Positions 51,318-61,672 of a DNA stretch of 64,000 nt are shown piece by piece (position 1 is the first letter of the stretch; each line of letters starts with the position of its first letter). Location of the stretch: positions 207,395 through 271,394 of the forward strand of contig NZ_QXJC01000005.1 in NCBI RefSeq assembly GCF_003570885.1, written 5' to 3'. Origin of the DNA: Simplicispira hankyongi. GTDB taxonomy: Bacteria; Pseudomonadota; Gammaproteobacteria; Burkholderiales; Burkholderiaceae_C. Position numbers and translations under genes: made by a program. The notes below the pieces were generated by a model, which worked only from the letters and a program-made list of their open reading frames with translations, ran no database searches and was not told where the DNA came from.

Positions 51318-54113
51318 ATGGACACCAAATACCAACCCGCCGAGGTCGAGCGCGCCGCCCAGGTGCACTGGAGCGCGCAGGACGCCTACCGCGTCACCGA
51401 AGATGCGAGCAAGAAGAAGTTCTACGCCTGCTCGATGCTGCCCTACCCCAGCGGCAAGCTGCACATGGGCCATGTGCGCAACTACACCATCAACGACATG
51501 CTCACGCGCTACCTGCGCATGAACGGCTACAACGTGCTCATGCCCATGGGCTGGGATGCGTTCGGCCTGCCGGCGGAAAATGCCGCGCTGAAGAATGGCG
51601 TGCCGCCCGCGCAGTGGACGCTGGACAACATCGCGTACATGAAAAAGCAGATGCAGGCCATGGGCCTGGCCATCGACTGGAGCCGCGAAGTCGCCACCTG
51701 CGACCCCACGTACTACAAGTGGAACCAGTGGCTCTTTTTGAAAATGCTCGAAAAAGGCATTGCGTACCGCAAGACCCAGGTGGTGAATTGGGACCCGGTG
51801 GACCAGACCGTGCTGGCCAACGAGCAGGTGATTGACGGCAAAGGCTGGCGCACCGGTGCGGTGGTCGAGAAGCGCGAGATTCCCGGCTACTACCTCAAGA
51901 TCACCGATTACGCCGAGGAATTGCTCGACTACGTCACCGGCGACAAACTCCCCGGCTGGCCGGACCGCGTCAAGCTGATGCAGGAAAACTGGATTGGCAA
52001 GAGCGAGGGCGTGCGTTTTGCCTTCCCGCACGGCATCCGCGGCGACGATGGGGCGCTGATTGGCGATGGCCGCATGTACGTCTTCACCACGCGCGCCGAC
52101 ACCATCATGGGCGTCACTTTCTGCGCAGTGGCGCCCGAGCACCCGCTGGCCACCCACGCAGCCAAGACCAACCCCCAGCTTGCCGCCTTCATTGAAGAAT
52201 GCAAAAGCGGTGGAACGACCGAAGCCGAGCTTGCGGTGCAGGAGAAAAAGGGTTTGCCCACCGGCCTCTCGGTCACGCACCCGCTCACCGGCGAGCCGAT
52301 TGAGGTCTGGGTCGGCAACTACGTGCTGATCGGCTATGGCGACGGCGCCGTCATGGGCGTGCCGGCGCACGACGAGCGCGACTTTGCCTTCGCCCTGAAG
52401 TACGGCATCGCCATCAAGCAGGTGGTGCTGGTCGATGGCGAACATTTCGACTTCCACCAGTGGCACGACTGGTACGGCGACAAGGCGCGCGGCGTCACGG
52501 TCAATTCCGACAGCTTTAGCGGCTTGGCCTACAAGGACGCGGTCGATGCCGTGGCCCACGCGCTGGCGCAAAAAGGCCTGGGCGAGAAGAAGACCACCTG
52601 GCGCCTGCGCGACTGGGGCATCTCGCGCCAGCGCTACTGGGGCACGCCGATTCCCATCATCCATTGCGACGAGCACGGCGCCGTGCCGGTGCCCGAGCAA
52701 GACCTGCCGGTGGTGCTGCCGCGCGACTGCATCCCCGACGGCTCGGGCAACCCGCTGCACAAGCATGAGGGGTTCCATGCCGGCGTGACCTGCCCGGTCT
52801 GCGGCAAGGCGGCGCGGCGCGAAACCGACACCATGGACACCTTCGTGGACAGTTCCTGGTACTTCATGCGCTACTGCGACCCGCACAGCAGCGAGGCCAT
52901 GGTGGCGGAGGGCACCCGCTACTGGATGCGCGATGCCCAGCACGCGAGCGGCGGCAGTGGCATGGACCAGTACATCGGCGGCATCGAGCACGCCATCCTG
53001 CACTTGCTCTACGCCCGCTTCTGGACCAAGGTGATGCGCGACATGGGGCTGGTGTCGGTGGACGAGCCTTTCACCCGACTGCTCACGCAAGGCATGGTGC
53101 TCAACCACATCTATTCGCGCCGCACGGACAAGGGCGGCAAGGACTACTTCTGGCCGCACGACGTCGAGCATGTACTGGGCGACGGCGGCAAGATAGTGGG
53201 CGCGAGGCTGGTGAACGCCGTCGGCGATCTGCCTGTGGGCACGCCCATCGACTACGAGGGCGTGGGCACCATGTCCAAGTCCAAGAACAACGGCGTTGAT
53301 CCGCAGGACCTGATCGAAAAGTACGGCGCCGACACGGCGCGCCTGTACACCATGTTCACCGCGCCGCCCGAGGCCACGCTGGAATGGAACGACGCGGCGG
53401 TCGAAGGCAGCTCCCGGTTCCTGCGCCGGGTGTGGAACTTCGGCATGAAGTTGGCTGCTATGGATATGGAAGCTGCTAACGCAATATCCATAAGCGCTAG
53501 AGGCCTAAAAGATATAAAATTTTCCGACGCCGCCAAGGCGCTGCGCCGTGAAGTTCACACGGTGCTCAAGCAGGTGGACTACGACTACCAGCGCATGCAG
53601 TACAACACCGTGGTCTCGGGCGCGATGAAGATGATCAACGCGCTGGAGAGCTTTGCCCCCACGCTCGACACTTGCGTGTCCTCGCTGTCCCCCGAGGGGG
53701 CTCTCGCGGCTAGGGGTGGCCCGTCGCCGCTCGACTTCAAAGCCAGCGACTCCGCTGGCGGCCAGGTGGCCTTGGTCGAAGGCTTTGGCATTCTGCTGCG
53801 CTGCCTCTACCCGGCCACGCCGCACATCGCGCACGGCCTGTGGAGCCAGCTTGGCTATGCCGGCGTGCTGGGCGAGCTGCTCGATGCGCCGTGGCCGCAA
53901 GTCGATGCCAGTGCCCTGGTGCAGGACGAAATCGAGCTGATGCTGCAAGTCAACGGCAAGCTGCGCGGCAGCGTGCGGGTGCCGGCGCAGGCCGACAAGG
54001 CCGAGATCGAGCGCCTGGCCCTGGCGAGCGACGCGTTCGCCGCGCACTCCGGTGGCGCTAGCCCGAAGCGTGTGGTGGTGGTGCCGGGGCGCTTGGTCAA
54101 CGTAGTGGTGTGA
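51318..54113 (+). CDS. leuS: Leucyl-tRNA synthetase with two inserted repeat-derived segments
   Basis: Charges tRNA-Leu. The 931 residues have the class I HIGH-type motif [15 protein letters not shown], a CP1 editing domain ([31 protein letters not shown]) and KMSKS as [13 protein letters not shown]. The protein is about 70 residues longer than E. coli LeuS. The anticodon-binding region holds a repeat A copy at about residues 714-735 ([14 protein letters not shown]), and at about 787-815 an insertion ([21 protein letters not shown]) resembling repeat B. Both are in frame, and the C-terminal domain after them is complete. Confidence 0.97.
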   Translation: MDTKYQPAEVERAAQVHWSAQDAYRVTEDASKKKFYACSMLPYPSGKLHMGHVRNYTINDMLTRYLRMNGYNVLMPMGWDAFGLPAENAALKNGVPPAQWTLDNIAYMKKQMQAMGLAIDWSREVATCDPTYYKWNQWLFLKMLEKGIAYRKTQVVNWDPVDQTVLANEQVIDGKGWRTGAVVEKREIPGYYLKITDYAEELLDYVTGDKLPGWPDRVKLMQENWIGKSEGVRFAFPHGIRGDDGALIGDGRMYVFTTRADTIMGVTFCAVAPEHPLATHAAKTNPQLAAFIEECKSGGTTEAELAVQEKKGLPTGLSVTHPLTGEPIEVWVGNYVLIGYGDGAVMGVPAHDERDFAFALKYGIAIKQVVLVDGEHFDFHQWHDWYGDKARGVTVNSDSFSGLAYKDAVDAVAHALAQKGLGEKKTTWRLRDWGISRQRYWGTPIPIIHCDEHGAVPVPEQDLPVVLPRDCIPDGSGNPLHKHEGFHAGVTCPVCGKAARRETDTMDTFVDSSWYFMRYCDPHSSEAMVAEGTRYWMRDAQHASGGSGMDQYIGGIEHAILHLLYARFWTKVMRDMGLVSVDEPFTRLLTQGMVLNHIYSRRTDKGGKDYFWPHDVEHVLGDGGKIVGARLVNAVGDLPVGTPIDYEGVGTMSKSKNNGVDPQDLIEKYGADTARLYTMFTAPPEATLEWNDAAVEGSSRFLRRVWNFGMKLAAMDMEAANAISISARGLKDIKFSDAAKALRREVHTVLKQVDYDYQRMQYNTVVSGAMKMINALESFAPTLDTCVSSLSPEGALAARGGPSPLDFKASDSAGGQVALVEGFGILLRCLYPATPHIAHGLWSQLGYAGVLGELLDAPWPQVDASALVQDEIELMLQVNGKLRGSVRVPAQADKAEIERLALASDAFAAHSGGASPKRVVVVPGRLVNVVV
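53457..53522. repeat. Repeat A copy inside leuS
   Basis: GAAGCTGCTAACGCAATATCC, then ATAAGCGCTAGAGGCCTAAA and GATATAAAATTTT. The right half is almost intact, the left arm altered (CTAACGCAA). It is a sharp AT-rich island in GC-rich leuS and is read in the opposite orientation to the purK and proA copies. Confidence 0.8.
53675..53762. repeat. Repeat-B-like insertion inside leuS
   Basis: CTGTCCCCCGAGGGGGCT, followed by GGTGGCCCGTCG. This matches parts of the reverse complement of the unit at 33299-33397 (TTCCCCTGAGGGGGC, GGTGGCCCGG). It encodes about 28 residues absent, by eye, from E. coli LeuS at this place. Confidence 0.6.
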
Positions 54114-54116
54114 GCT

Positions 54117-54614
54117 ATGCGCAAACGCAGCCTTCTCCTCGCCGCGCCAGCCCTTTTGCTCGCCGGCTGCGGCTTTCGCTTGCGCGGTGTGCCGCAGTTC
54201 GCCTTCCACTCGCTCTACCTCGTGGCCCCTGCCGGCTCGCTTCTGGCGCTGGAGTTGCGCCGCACCTTGCAAGCTGCGGGTGGCAGCCTTGTGGTGATCA
54301 CCGACCCAGCGATGCTGCCCAAGGCCGAAGCGGTGTTCGAGCTGCTTTCCGAGCAGCAGGAGCGCTCGGTGGTCGGTCTCAATGCCTCGGGCCAGGCGCG
54401 TGAACTTGAGTTGCGCCTGCGCATCCGCTTTCGGCTGCACCGCCAGGACGGCACCGAGCTGATCGTGCCGACCGAAATCCTGCAGCAGCGCGAGCTCAGC
54501 TACAACGAAACCATCGCTCTCGCCAAAGAAGCCGAAGAGGCGCTTTTGTACCGTGACATGCGCACCGACCTGGTTCAGCAACTGGTGCGCCGGCTGGCTG
54601 CTGCCAAGGCTTGA
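54117..54614 (+). CDS. lptE: LPS assembly lipoprotein LptE
   Basis: LptE plugs the LptD barrel and helps place lipopolysaccharide in the outer membrane. The 165 residues have a lipobox (LAGC) followed at once by GFRLRGVPQFAFHSLYLV, typical of LptE, and LQQRELSYNETIALAKEAEEALLYRDMRTDLVQQLVRRL near the end. It starts three bases after leuS, the usual order. holA should follow directly but is displaced by an oppositely oriented arginase gene. Confidence 0.94.
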   Translation: MRKRSLLLAAPALLLAGCGFRLRGVPQFAFHSLYLVAPAGSLLALELRRTLQAAGGSLVVITDPAMLPKAEAVFELLSEQQERSVVGLNASGQARELELRLRIRFRLHRQDGTELIVPTEILQQRELSYNETIALAKEAEEALLYRDMRTDLVQQLVRRLAAAKA

Positions 54615-54633
54615 GCCGCGGCGGCGCGGGCTT

Positions 54634-55590
54634 CTATTGCGCAGGCCGCTGGCGCATCAGCGTGCTCTTGCCGAACAGTGATTCGATCAAGTCCACCGCC
54701 AGGCAGGCGGTCTTGTTGCGCACGTCCAGCGCCGGGTTGAGTTCGACGATATCGAGCGATGCCAGGCGGCCGCTGTCGGCAATCATTTCCATGCACAGCT
54801 GGGCCTCGCGGTAGGTTGGCCCACCCGCGACGGTGGTGCCCACTCCAGGAGCGAGTTCCGGGTCGAGAAAATCCACGTCGAAGCTCACGTGCAGGTGGGT
54901 GCTCTCGTCTACGCCAGCGAGGGCGCGCTGCATGGTCTCGCGCATGCCGGTTTCGTCGATGAAACGCATGTCGTAGACCTCCAGCCCCTGCGCGTGCACC
55001 AGTTCTTTCTCGCCCGCATCCACGCTGCGAATGCCGATCTGGCGGATCTGCGCCGCCCGCAGCGCCGGCGAGCCATCCGGCAGGCGCGCCAGGCGGGTCA
55101 GCGGGTCCGGCCCCAGGCCGAACAGGCAGGCGACCGGCATGCCATGCAGGTTGCCGCTGGGGGTCAGCGTGCTGGTGTTGAAGTCGGCATGCGCGTCGAG
55201 CCACAGGACGCGAAGCTGCTTGCCAGCGTCAAGGCAGTGGCGGGCGACGGCGGCAATGCTGCCCAGACCCAGGCAGTGGTCGCCGCCCAGCAGCAGCGGC
55301 AGATGCCCCGCTTGCAGTTCCGCGCGCACGGCGTCGAAGACCAGTTGGTTCCATGCGACCACTTCGGGCAGATGGCGGTAGCCCTCCAGCGGCGGCTGCC
55401 AGGGGTTCGCCGGGCCATTGAGATTGCCTCGGTCGAGCACGTGCAGGCCGTGGCTCTCCAGCGCCGATTGCAGCCCGGCGACGCGCAGCGCCTCGGGCCC
55501 CATGGACGCGCCGCGCGCGCCGGCGCCGATATCGGTGGGCGCGCCAATCAATGCGACGGTGGGGGCGGCATGTTGAACGGACGGTTTCAT
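54634..55590 (-). CDS. rocF: Arginase
   Basis: Hydrolyses arginine to ornithine and urea, using a binuclear manganese centre. The 318 residues have IGAPTDIGAGARGASMGPEALR, the metal motifs LLGGDHCLGLGS, WLDAHADFNT and SFDVDFLDPELAPGVGT, and IVELNPALDVRNKTA, which identifies arginase rather than agmatinase. ATG at 55588-55590; the frame is open further upstream without similarity. It is convergent with lptE (19 bases apart) and divergent from holA. Confidence 0.93.
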   Translation of the reverse strand: MKPSVQHAAPTVALIGAPTDIGAGARGASMGPEALRVAGLQSALESHGLHVLDRGNLNGPANPWQPPLEGYRHLPEVVAWNQLVFDAVRAELQAGHLPLLLGGDHCLGLGSIAAVARHCLDAGKQLRVLWLDAHADFNTSTLTPSGNLHGMPVACLFGLGPDPLTRLARLPDGSPALRAAQIRQIGIRSVDAGEKELVHAQGLEVYDMRFIDETGMRETMQRALAGVDESTHLHVSFDVDFLDPELAPGVGTTVAGGPTYREAQLCMEMIADSGRLASLDIVELNPALDVRNKTACLAVDLIESLFGKSTLMRQRPAQ

Positions 55591-55753
55591 GGTGGGTAGT
55601 GTCAGGGGCGGTGGCCAGATAAAGGCCCATTGTGCGCAATCGCCCTCCCAGGCAGCAGAGGGCACGCCGTGCAGTTTGGCTTGATAACTGGCGATTGGGC
55701 AGCGGCATCTGGCGATTTGCACCGCATGCCTCAGCATTGCTAGACTTGTCGCC

Positions 55754-56809
55754 ATGCACCTCGCCCTGGCCCAGCTTTCCGCGCACCTGCAACGGGGGCT
55801 GGCTCCGCTGTACCTTCTGCATGGCGACGAGGCGTTGCTGGTGGAAGAAGCCGCCGATGCGATTCGCGCTGCCGCGCGCGCTGCCGGCCATACCGAGCGC
55901 AATGTGTTTGTCGCCGCCGGGGCGCGGTTCGACTGGAGCACGGTGCTGGCGGCGGGCGGCAGCCTGAGCCTGTTTGCCGACCGCCAGACCGTGGAAATCC
56001 GCGTGCCCTCGGGCAAGCCTGGCAAGGACGGCAGCGCCGCGCTGCAACACATTGCCGCCGCTGCCGAACCGGGTGGCAGCACGCTGACCATGGTGCTCCT
56101 GCCGCGGCTGGACAAGGCCACGCGCACCGGCGCCTGGTTCAGCGCGCTGGCCGACGCGGGCGTCGCGGTGCAGGTGGATGTGGTGGAGCGCCCAGCCCTG
56201 CCGCAGTGGATCGCGCAGCGCCTGGCCGTCCAGGGCCAGCGCGTGCGGCAGGGCGAAGAGGGCCAGCGCACCCTGCAATTTTTTGCCGACCGCGTGGAGG
56301 GCAACTTGCTCGCGGCGCACCAGGAAGTCCAGAAGCTGGGCCTGCTGTACCCGCCGGGCGATCTGAGCCTGGAGCAGGTCGAAGCGGCCGTGCTCAATGT
56401 GGCGCGCTACGACGTCTTCAAGCTGGCTGAGGCGGTGCTGGCGGGGCAGGTGCTGCGCGTGCAGCGCATGCTCGATGGCCTGGAGGCCGAAGGCACGGCG
56501 GCCGTGCTGGTGCATTGGGCGCTGTCGGACGACATCCGTGCGCTCAAGCGCGTCGCCGATGCGATGGCTGCTGGGCGACCCCTGCCCATGGCGCTGCGGG
56601 AAGCCCGTGTTTGGGGTGCGAAGGAGAAGCTGTACGAGCGCGTGCTTGGCCACCTCGCGCCTTCCACCGCAGGGCGGTTGCTGCAGTCGGCGCATCTGGT
56701 GGATGGCATTGTCAAGGGACTCAAAGTGCCCGACTGGCCGCAAGACCCCTGGCAGGCACTGCAGCGGCTGGCGCTGCAGTGCACGCGGACTTTTGCCGCT
56801 GTACGCTGA
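55754..56809 (+). CDS. holA: DNA polymerase III delta subunit (HolA)
   Basis: Delta opens the beta sliding clamp within the clamp loader. The 351 residues have [70 protein letters not shown] and a helical C-terminal domain ([22 protein letters not shown]). Family and length are clear. It is separated from lptE by arginase and probably has its own promoter in the 163 bases upstream (TAGACT before the ATG). Confidence 0.95.
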   Translation: MHLALAQLSAHLQRGLAPLYLLHGDEALLVEEAADAIRAAARAAGHTERNVFVAAGARFDWSTVLAAGGSLSLFADRQTVEIRVPSGKPGKDGSAALQHIAAAAEPGGSTLTMVLLPRLDKATRTGAWFSALADAGVAVQVDVVERPALPQWIAQRLAVQGQRVRQGEEGQRTLQFFADRVEGNLLAAHQEVQKLGLLYPPGDLSLEQVEAAVLNVARYDVFKLAEAVLAGQVLRVQRMLDGLEAEGTAAVLVHWALSDDIRALKRVADAMAAGRPLPMALREARVWGAKEKLYERVLGHLAPSTAGRLLQSAHLVDGIVKGLKVPDWPQDPWQALQRLALQCTRTFAAVR

Positions 56810-56882
56810 CGCGTCAGCGCGTCCGGTGCGATCGTCTGGGCCGCAGGCGAGTTCTTGCACGCCATCTGCCAGAATCCTGCCC

Positions 56883-58163
56883 ATGAACGCCCTCAACGTC
56901 ACCGAATACGTCCAAACCCTGGGTTTGCAGGCAAAAGTGGCCTCAGCGCTTATGGCGTCTGCGCCTGTAGCTATCAAAAATAAAGCATTGAAGGCGCTTG
57001 CAGCGCTGTTGCGCACGCAGGGCCCCCAACTGCAGCAAACCAATGCGCTCGACTTGGAGCGCGCCCGCGCTGCCGGCCTGGCCGAACCCATGATCGACCG
57101 GCTCAAGCTCACCCCCAAGGTGCTGGAAACCTGTGCCCTGGGCTGCGAGCAGCTCGCCGCCATGCCCGACGTGATCGGCGAAATCCGCGGTCTGCAGCAG
57201 CAGGAGAGCGGCATCCGCGTCGGCCAGATGCGTGTGCCGATTGGCGTCTTCGGCATGATCTATGAGAGTCGCCCCAACGTCACCATCGAGGCGGCGAGCC
57301 TGGCCATCAAAAGCGGCAACGCGGCCATTCTGCGCGGCGGTTCTGAGGCCATCGAGTCAAACCGGGCGCTGGCATTGCTGGTGCAGCAAGCGCTGCTCGC
57401 CGCCGGTTTGCCGCAGGACGCCGTGCAATTGGTGCAGACGACCGACCGCGAGGCGGTGGGCCAGCTCATTGCCATGCCGCAATTTGTGGATGTCATCATC
57501 CCGCGCGGTGGCAAGGGCTTGATCGAGCGCATCAGCGCCGGCGCCAAGGTGCCCGTCATCAAGCATCTGGACGGCAACTGCCACAGCTACGTGGACGACC
57601 CTTGCGACCTCGACATGGCGCTGCGCGTGGTGGACAACGCCAAGACGCAGAAATACAGCCCCTGCAATGCCAGCGAAAGCCTGCTGGTGGCGCGTGCCGT
57701 GGCGCCGCAGTTCTTGCCGCGCATGGGCGCCGTGTTCGCAGAAAAAGGCGTCGAAATGCGGGTCTGCGCGGAATCCATGGCGTTGTTAGCGGAAGTTTCA
57801 GGCGCAAAACTGGTGCCGGCAAGCGAGCAGGATTGGTCGCAAGAGTATCTGGCGCCCATCATCAGCATCAAAGTGGTCGAAGGCGTTGACGAAGCCATCG
57901 CCCATATCAACCGCTATTCCAGCCACCACACCGACGCGATTCTCACGCGCGACCACATGCACGCGCAGCAATTCCTGCGCGAAGTCGATTCGGCCAGCGT
58001 CATGGTCAACGCCAGCACGCGCTTTGCCGACGGCTTCGAGTACGGGCTGGGCGCCGAAATCGGTATCAGCACCGACAAGTTCCATGCGCGTGGCCCGGTA
58101 GGCATCGAAGGGCTGACTTCGCTCAAATGGGTGGTGCTGGGGCAGGGCGAGGTGCGCGGCTGA
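56883..58163 (+). CDS. proA: Gamma-glutamyl phosphate reductase (ProA)
   Basis: Reduces gamma-glutamyl phosphate to glutamate semialdehyde in proline synthesis. The 426 residues have [37 protein letters not shown], the NADP region, the active-site Cys in [14 protein letters not shown], and [26 protein letters not shown]. Residues about 18-36 ([17 protein letters not shown]) are encoded by a sequence closely matching repeat A, apparently with no change in length against E. coli ProA. Confidence 0.96.
   Translation: MNALNVTEYVQTLGLQAKVASALMASAPVAIKNKALKALAALLRTQGPQLQQTNALDLERARAAGLAEPMIDRLKLTPKVLETCALGCEQLAAMPDVIGEIRGLQQQESGIRVGQMRVPIGVFGMIYESRPNVTIEAASLAIKSGNAAILRGGSEAIESNRALALLVQQALLAAGLPQDAVQLVQTTDREAVGQLIAMPQFVDVIIPRGGKGLIERISAGAKVPVIKHLDGNCHSYVDDPCDLDMALRVVDNAKTQKYSPCNASESLLVARAVAPQFLPRMGAVFAEKGVEMRVCAESMALLAEVSGAKLVPASEQDWSQEYLAPIISIKVVEGVDEAIAHINRYSSHHTDAILTRDHMHAQQFLREVDSASVMVNASTRFADGFEYGLGAEIGISTDKFHARGPVGIEGLTSLKWVVLGQGEVRG
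56934..56988. repeat. Repeat A copy inside proA
   Basis: AAAAGTGGCCTCAGCGCTTAT, GGCGTCTGCGCC and TGTAGCTATCAAAAATAAAG. Both outer arms match the mltA-side copy (TTGGCCTC..AGCGCTT, CAGCTATCAA), and the right stem arm has drifted. It has the same orientation and reading frame as the purK copy (..ALM..A...A.K). Confidence 0.7.
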
Positions 58164-58257
58164 AGGCTGGCACCGTCCTTTCAAGCGCTCTTTGTGGCAT
58201 TTCGCCTGGGCGCTTGGGCCTTGCCAGCGCCCATTTTTTGGTGCGCTTGCGCACTTC

Positions 58258-58263
58258 TACAAT
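58258..58263 (+). promoter_or_regulatory. -10-like hexamer before gshA
   Basis: TACAAT, 27 bases before the gshA ATG, with TTTTTG 17 bases further up as a weak -35. Confidence 0.35.
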
Positions 58264-58290
58264 TGTCCGATCCCTCTTGCAAGGCCCCGC

Positions 58291-59586
58291 ATGGTTCCGC
58301 ACCTTATCACCGCCCTCACGGGGCCCATTAACGAGCTTGAGCAGCGCATCATCGATTCGATGCCAGCGACCGAGCGCTGGTTTCGTCTGGAGTGGATGGA
58401 GCACACGCCGCCGTTCTACACCTCGGTGGACATCCGCAATGCAGGCTTCAAACTGGCGCCAGTCGACACCAATCTGTTCCCCGGCGGCTGGAACAACCTG
58501 ACACCCGAGATGCTGCCGCTGGCGGTGCAGGCGGCCATGGCGGCGATTGAAAAAATCTGCCCCGAAGCACGCAACCTGCTCATCATTCCCGAGAACCACA
58601 CGCGCAACAGCTTCTATTTGAGCAACCTGGTGCAGTTGCAGCGCATCTTCAACATGGCGGGGTTGAATGTGCGTGTGGGTTCCGTCAGCCCAGACGTGAA
58701 GAAAACCACCGTGCTTGAGCTGCCGCACGGAGAGAGCCTGACCCTTGAGCCCGTGGTGCGCACACGCGGGCGCCTGGGGCTCAAGCACTTCGACCCCTGC
58801 ACCATCTTGCTCAACAACGACCTGTCTGCTGGCGCGCCTGGCATCCTGGAAGACTTGCACGAGCAGTATCTGTTGCCTCCCTTGCATGCGGGGTGGTCGG
58901 TGCGCCGCAAGAGCAACCACTTTCGCAGCTATGAGGAGGTGTCCAAGCGCTTTGGCAAGGTGCTGGGCATCGACCCCTGGCTCATCAACCCGCTGTTCGG
59001 AAAATGCAGCGACGTGGACTACAGCACCGAGACGGGGCTGGACGCGGTGCAGACCCAGGTCGATGTTGTGCTTGGCAAGGTGCGGCGCAAGTACAAGGAA
59101 TATGGGATCAAGGAAAAGCCGTTTGTCATCGTCAAGGCCGACAACGGCACCTACGGCATGGGGGTGATGACGGTGCGCGACGCCAAGGACCTGGAAGTGC
59201 TCAACCGCAAGACCCGCAACAAAATGGCTGTGGTAAAGGATGGCCAGCCAGTGCACGACGTCATCGTGCAGGAAGGCGTGCTGACGCAGGAGCGCCTGAA
59301 CGGTGCAGTGGCCGAGCCGGTGGTCTACATGATGGACCGCTACGTGGTCGGTGGTTTCTACCGCATGCACCCAGACCGCGGCGTGGATGAAAACCTCAAC
59401 ACCCCCGGATCGGCCTTTGTGCCGCTGGCCTTTGACCAGAGCACGCACATGCCGCAGCTGGGCGCAAGGCCAGGCGCGAGCGCGCCGAACCGCTTTTACA
59501 TGTACGGCGTCATCGCGCGCCTTGCCATGCTGGCCGCCAGCTACGAGCTGGAGGCCACCAATCCAGACGCCGAGATATACGAGTGA
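58291..59586 (+). CDS. gshA: Glutamate--cysteine ligase (proteobacterial type distinct from E. coli GshA)
   Basis: First step of glutathione synthesis, joining glutamate and cysteine with ATP. The 431 residues match the ligase group known from Acidithiobacillus and betaproteobacteria: NLFPGGWNNLTPEM, IPENHTRNSFYLSNL, ILLNNDLSAGAPGILEDL, VRRKSNHFRSYEEV, VKADNGTYGMGVMTV and MMDRYVVGGFYRMHPDRGVDENLNTPG. ATG at 58291 is chosen over an earlier in-frame ATG. gshB lies 3.3 kb on, with two transporter genes between. Confidence 0.93.
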   Translation: MVPHLITALTGPINELEQRIIDSMPATERWFRLEWMEHTPPFYTSVDIRNAGFKLAPVDTNLFPGGWNNLTPEMLPLAVQAAMAAIEKICPEARNLLIIPENHTRNSFYLSNLVQLQRIFNMAGLNVRVGSVSPDVKKTTVLELPHGESLTLEPVVRTRGRLGLKHFDPCTILLNNDLSAGAPGILEDLHEQYLLPPLHAGWSVRRKSNHFRSYEEVSKRFGKVLGIDPWLINPLFGKCSDVDYSTETGLDAVQTQVDVVLGKVRRKYKEYGIKEKPFVIVKADNGTYGMGVMTVRDAKDLEVLNRKTRNKMAVVKDGQPVHDVIVQEGVLTQERLNGAVAEPVVYMMDRYVVGGFYRMHPDRGVDENLNTPGSAFVPLAFDQSTHMPQLGARPGASAPNRFYMYGVIARLAMLAASYELEATNPDAEIYE

Positions 59587-59635
59587 GCGCTCACCTGCAA
59601 GGGGGGAGTTGTCCTGTTGCAACAATTGGCAACAG
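59583..59635. promoter_or_regulatory. Two inverted repeats between gshA and kup
   Basis: A perfect 12-base palindrome GTGAGCGCTCAC (59583-59594) overlaps the gshA stop. CTGTTGC-8 nt-GCAACAG (59614-59635) lies 101 bases before the kup start. The rest of this 149-base gap is GC-rich with no gene. These may be RNA hairpins or operator sites. Confidence 0.4.
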
Positions 59636-59735
59636 CGCCCCACCGCGACGGCACGCAGCGCTTTGTGCGGCGGCCGCCCCGGCGCAGAATGGCCGGCCTG
59701 ATTCTCTGAAGCGGCTGGGTGCCTGAAAGCGCCCA

Positions 59736-61622
59736 TTGGCTGTTCCTGCCCCAGTGCAAACTTCCAAGTCATCCCTCTCGGCTCTCACCCTTGCCGCCAT
59801 AGGCGTCGTCTACGGTGACATTGGTACCAGCGTTCTGTACGCCATCAAGGAGGTTTTTGGCTCGGGTTACGTGCCATTTACCCAGGACAACATCTACGGG
59901 ATTTTGTCCATCTTTTTCTGGACGCTGACCGTCATCGTGTCCCTGAAGTATGTGGTGCTGGTGCTGCGTGCGGACAACAACGGGGAAGGCGGCCTGGTGG
60001 CAATGCTGGCCCTGGCGTCCCAGGCCGTTCTGGACAAACCGCGTTTGCGCAAGACGCTGTTGGCAGTCGGTATTTTTGGCACTTCGCTGTTCTATGGCGA
60101 TGGTGTCATCACCCCGGCTATTTCAGTCTTATCGGCGGTCGAAGGCTTGGAGGTGGTGTCGACACAGTTCACGGAGTACGTGATACCAGCGACCTTGCTG
60201 GTGCTGTTTTGCCTATTTTTTGTGCAAAAGCGCGGTACGGGCGGCATAGGGAAGTTCTTTGGTCCGATTACCCTGGTGTGGCTGCTTAGCATCGGGCTGC
60301 TCGGCCTCTCGCACATTGCCGAACATCCGGAAATCCTGTGGGCGCTCAGCCCCCATCACGCGCTGAGGTTCATTTTTGCCAACCCAGGCACGAGCTTTGT
60401 CGTTCTTGGTTCTGTGGTGTTGTGCGTCACGGGGGCGGAGGCGCTGTATGCCGATCTTGGCCATTTTGGCAAGACGCCGATACGCATTGCGTGGTTTACG
60501 GTGGTCATGCCAGCGCTCACGCTCAACTATTTTGGGCAAGGCGCCTTGTTGCTGGCGCATCCTGAGGCGGTGAAGAATCCGTTCTACATGATGGCGCCTG
60601 ACTGGGCGCTGCTGCCGTTGGTGATCTTGGCCACAATGGCCACGGTGATTGCCTCGCAGGCCCTGATCACAGGCGCGTTCAGCGCGACCAAGCAGGTGAT
60701 CCAGCTAGGGTATTTGCCGCGCTTGAACGTTCAACACACCAGTGTGCGCGACACGGGGCAGATCTATCTGCCCTTTGTCAACTGGGGGCTATTCGCAGCC
60801 ATCGTACTTGCCGTGGTGCTGTTTCGTTCATCGAGCAATCTCGCTGCAGCGTATGGCATCGCCGTGACGCTGAACATGCTGATCACCACGGTGCTGACAT
60901 TCTTTGTCTTGTACTACGGCTGGCGCTATCCCTTGGTGCTGTGCCTGGGCGCCACCAGCTTTTTCTTCTTGGTCGACCTGGCATTCTTCACGTCAAATCT
61001 GCTCAAGCTGTTCCAGGGCGGTTGGTTCCCGCTGATGATTGGCGGGGGGGTCTTCACGCTCATGATGACTTGGAAAGAAGGTCGTCGACTGCTTAATGAG
61101 AAGCTGCGCAGTGATGCTATCGATCTGTCCGATTTTCTTGAATCGGTCTTCGTCAACCCGCCAACGCGCGTCGAGGGGACGGCGGTGTTCTTAAGTGCCG
61201 AATCCGGCACCGTGCCGAATGCACTGCTGCACAACCTCAAGCACAACAAAGTGCTGCATGGCACCAACGTGTTCGTCACAGTGAACAACCACGAGGTGCC
61301 TTGGATTGGCCTCGATGGCCGCTTGCAGGTGGAATCCTTGGGGCACGACTGCTGGCAGGTGGTCATTCACTACGGCTTCAAGAACGATCCCGATGTGCCT
61401 CGCGCCCTGCAACTGCTGCGCGGGCGTGGTTGCGATCTTGAGCCTATGACGACCAGCTATTTTCTGTCCCGCGACACCGTCATTCCCACCATTGGCAGTG
61501 GCATGGCGCCGTGGCGAGAAAAATTATTTGCCCAAATGCACCACAACGCCGGCGCGGCTGCAGACTTCCTCAACTTGCCGAACAACGCCGTGGTGGAACT
61601 GGGTTCGAAAATCGAGATTTGA
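59736..61622 (+). CDS. kup: Potassium uptake protein Kup
   Basis: A proton-coupled potassium importer of the KUP/HAK family. The 628 residues have about twelve membrane helices, the N-terminal signature [57 protein letters not shown] and [18 protein letters not shown], and a cytoplasmic C-terminal domain of about 170 residues. The start is TTG; no ATG fits the family N-terminus. It lies between gshA and gshB; glutathione and potassium are linked physiologically through Kef efflux systems. Confidence 0.96.
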   Translation: MAVPAPVQTSKSSLSALTLAAIGVVYGDIGTSVLYAIKEVFGSGYVPFTQDNIYGILSIFFWTLTVIVSLKYVVLVLRADNNGEGGLVAMLALASQAVLDKPRLRKTLLAVGIFGTSLFYGDGVITPAISVLSAVEGLEVVSTQFTEYVIPATLLVLFCLFFVQKRGTGGIGKFFGPITLVWLLSIGLLGLSHIAEHPEILWALSPHHALRFIFANPGTSFVVLGSVVLCVTGAEALYADLGHFGKTPIRIAWFTVVMPALTLNYFGQGALLLAHPEAVKNPFYMMAPDWALLPLVILATMATVIASQALITGAFSATKQVIQLGYLPRLNVQHTSVRDTGQIYLPFVNWGLFAAIVLAVVLFRSSSNLAAAYGIAVTLNMLITTVLTFFVLYYGWRYPLVLCLGATSFFFLVDLAFFTSNLLKLFQGGWFPLMIGGGVFTLMMTWKEGRRLLNEKLRSDAIDLSDFLESVFVNPPTRVEGTAVFLSAESGTVPNALLHNLKHNKVLHGTNVFVTVNNHEVPWIGLDGRLQVESLGHDCWQVVIHYGFKNDPDVPRALQLLRGRGCDLEPMTTSYFLSRDTVIPTIGSGMAPWREKLFAQMHHNAGAAADFLNLPNNAVVELGSKIEI

Positions 61623-61672
61623 CAGGCTCATGAGCCAGAGCGCATCGTCGATAGAACGGTGGGCCGGGCACA

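Noticed and set aside
50724..53171. An 815-codon minus-strand frame opposite exbD and leuS
   Set aside because: A shadow frame of GC-rich coding DNA; its composition is that of a reverse-complement translation.
53457..53762. leuS being a broken gene because of its two foreign segments
   Set aside because: The frame stays open, HIGH and KMSKS motifs are intact, and the C-terminal domain after the insertions is complete.
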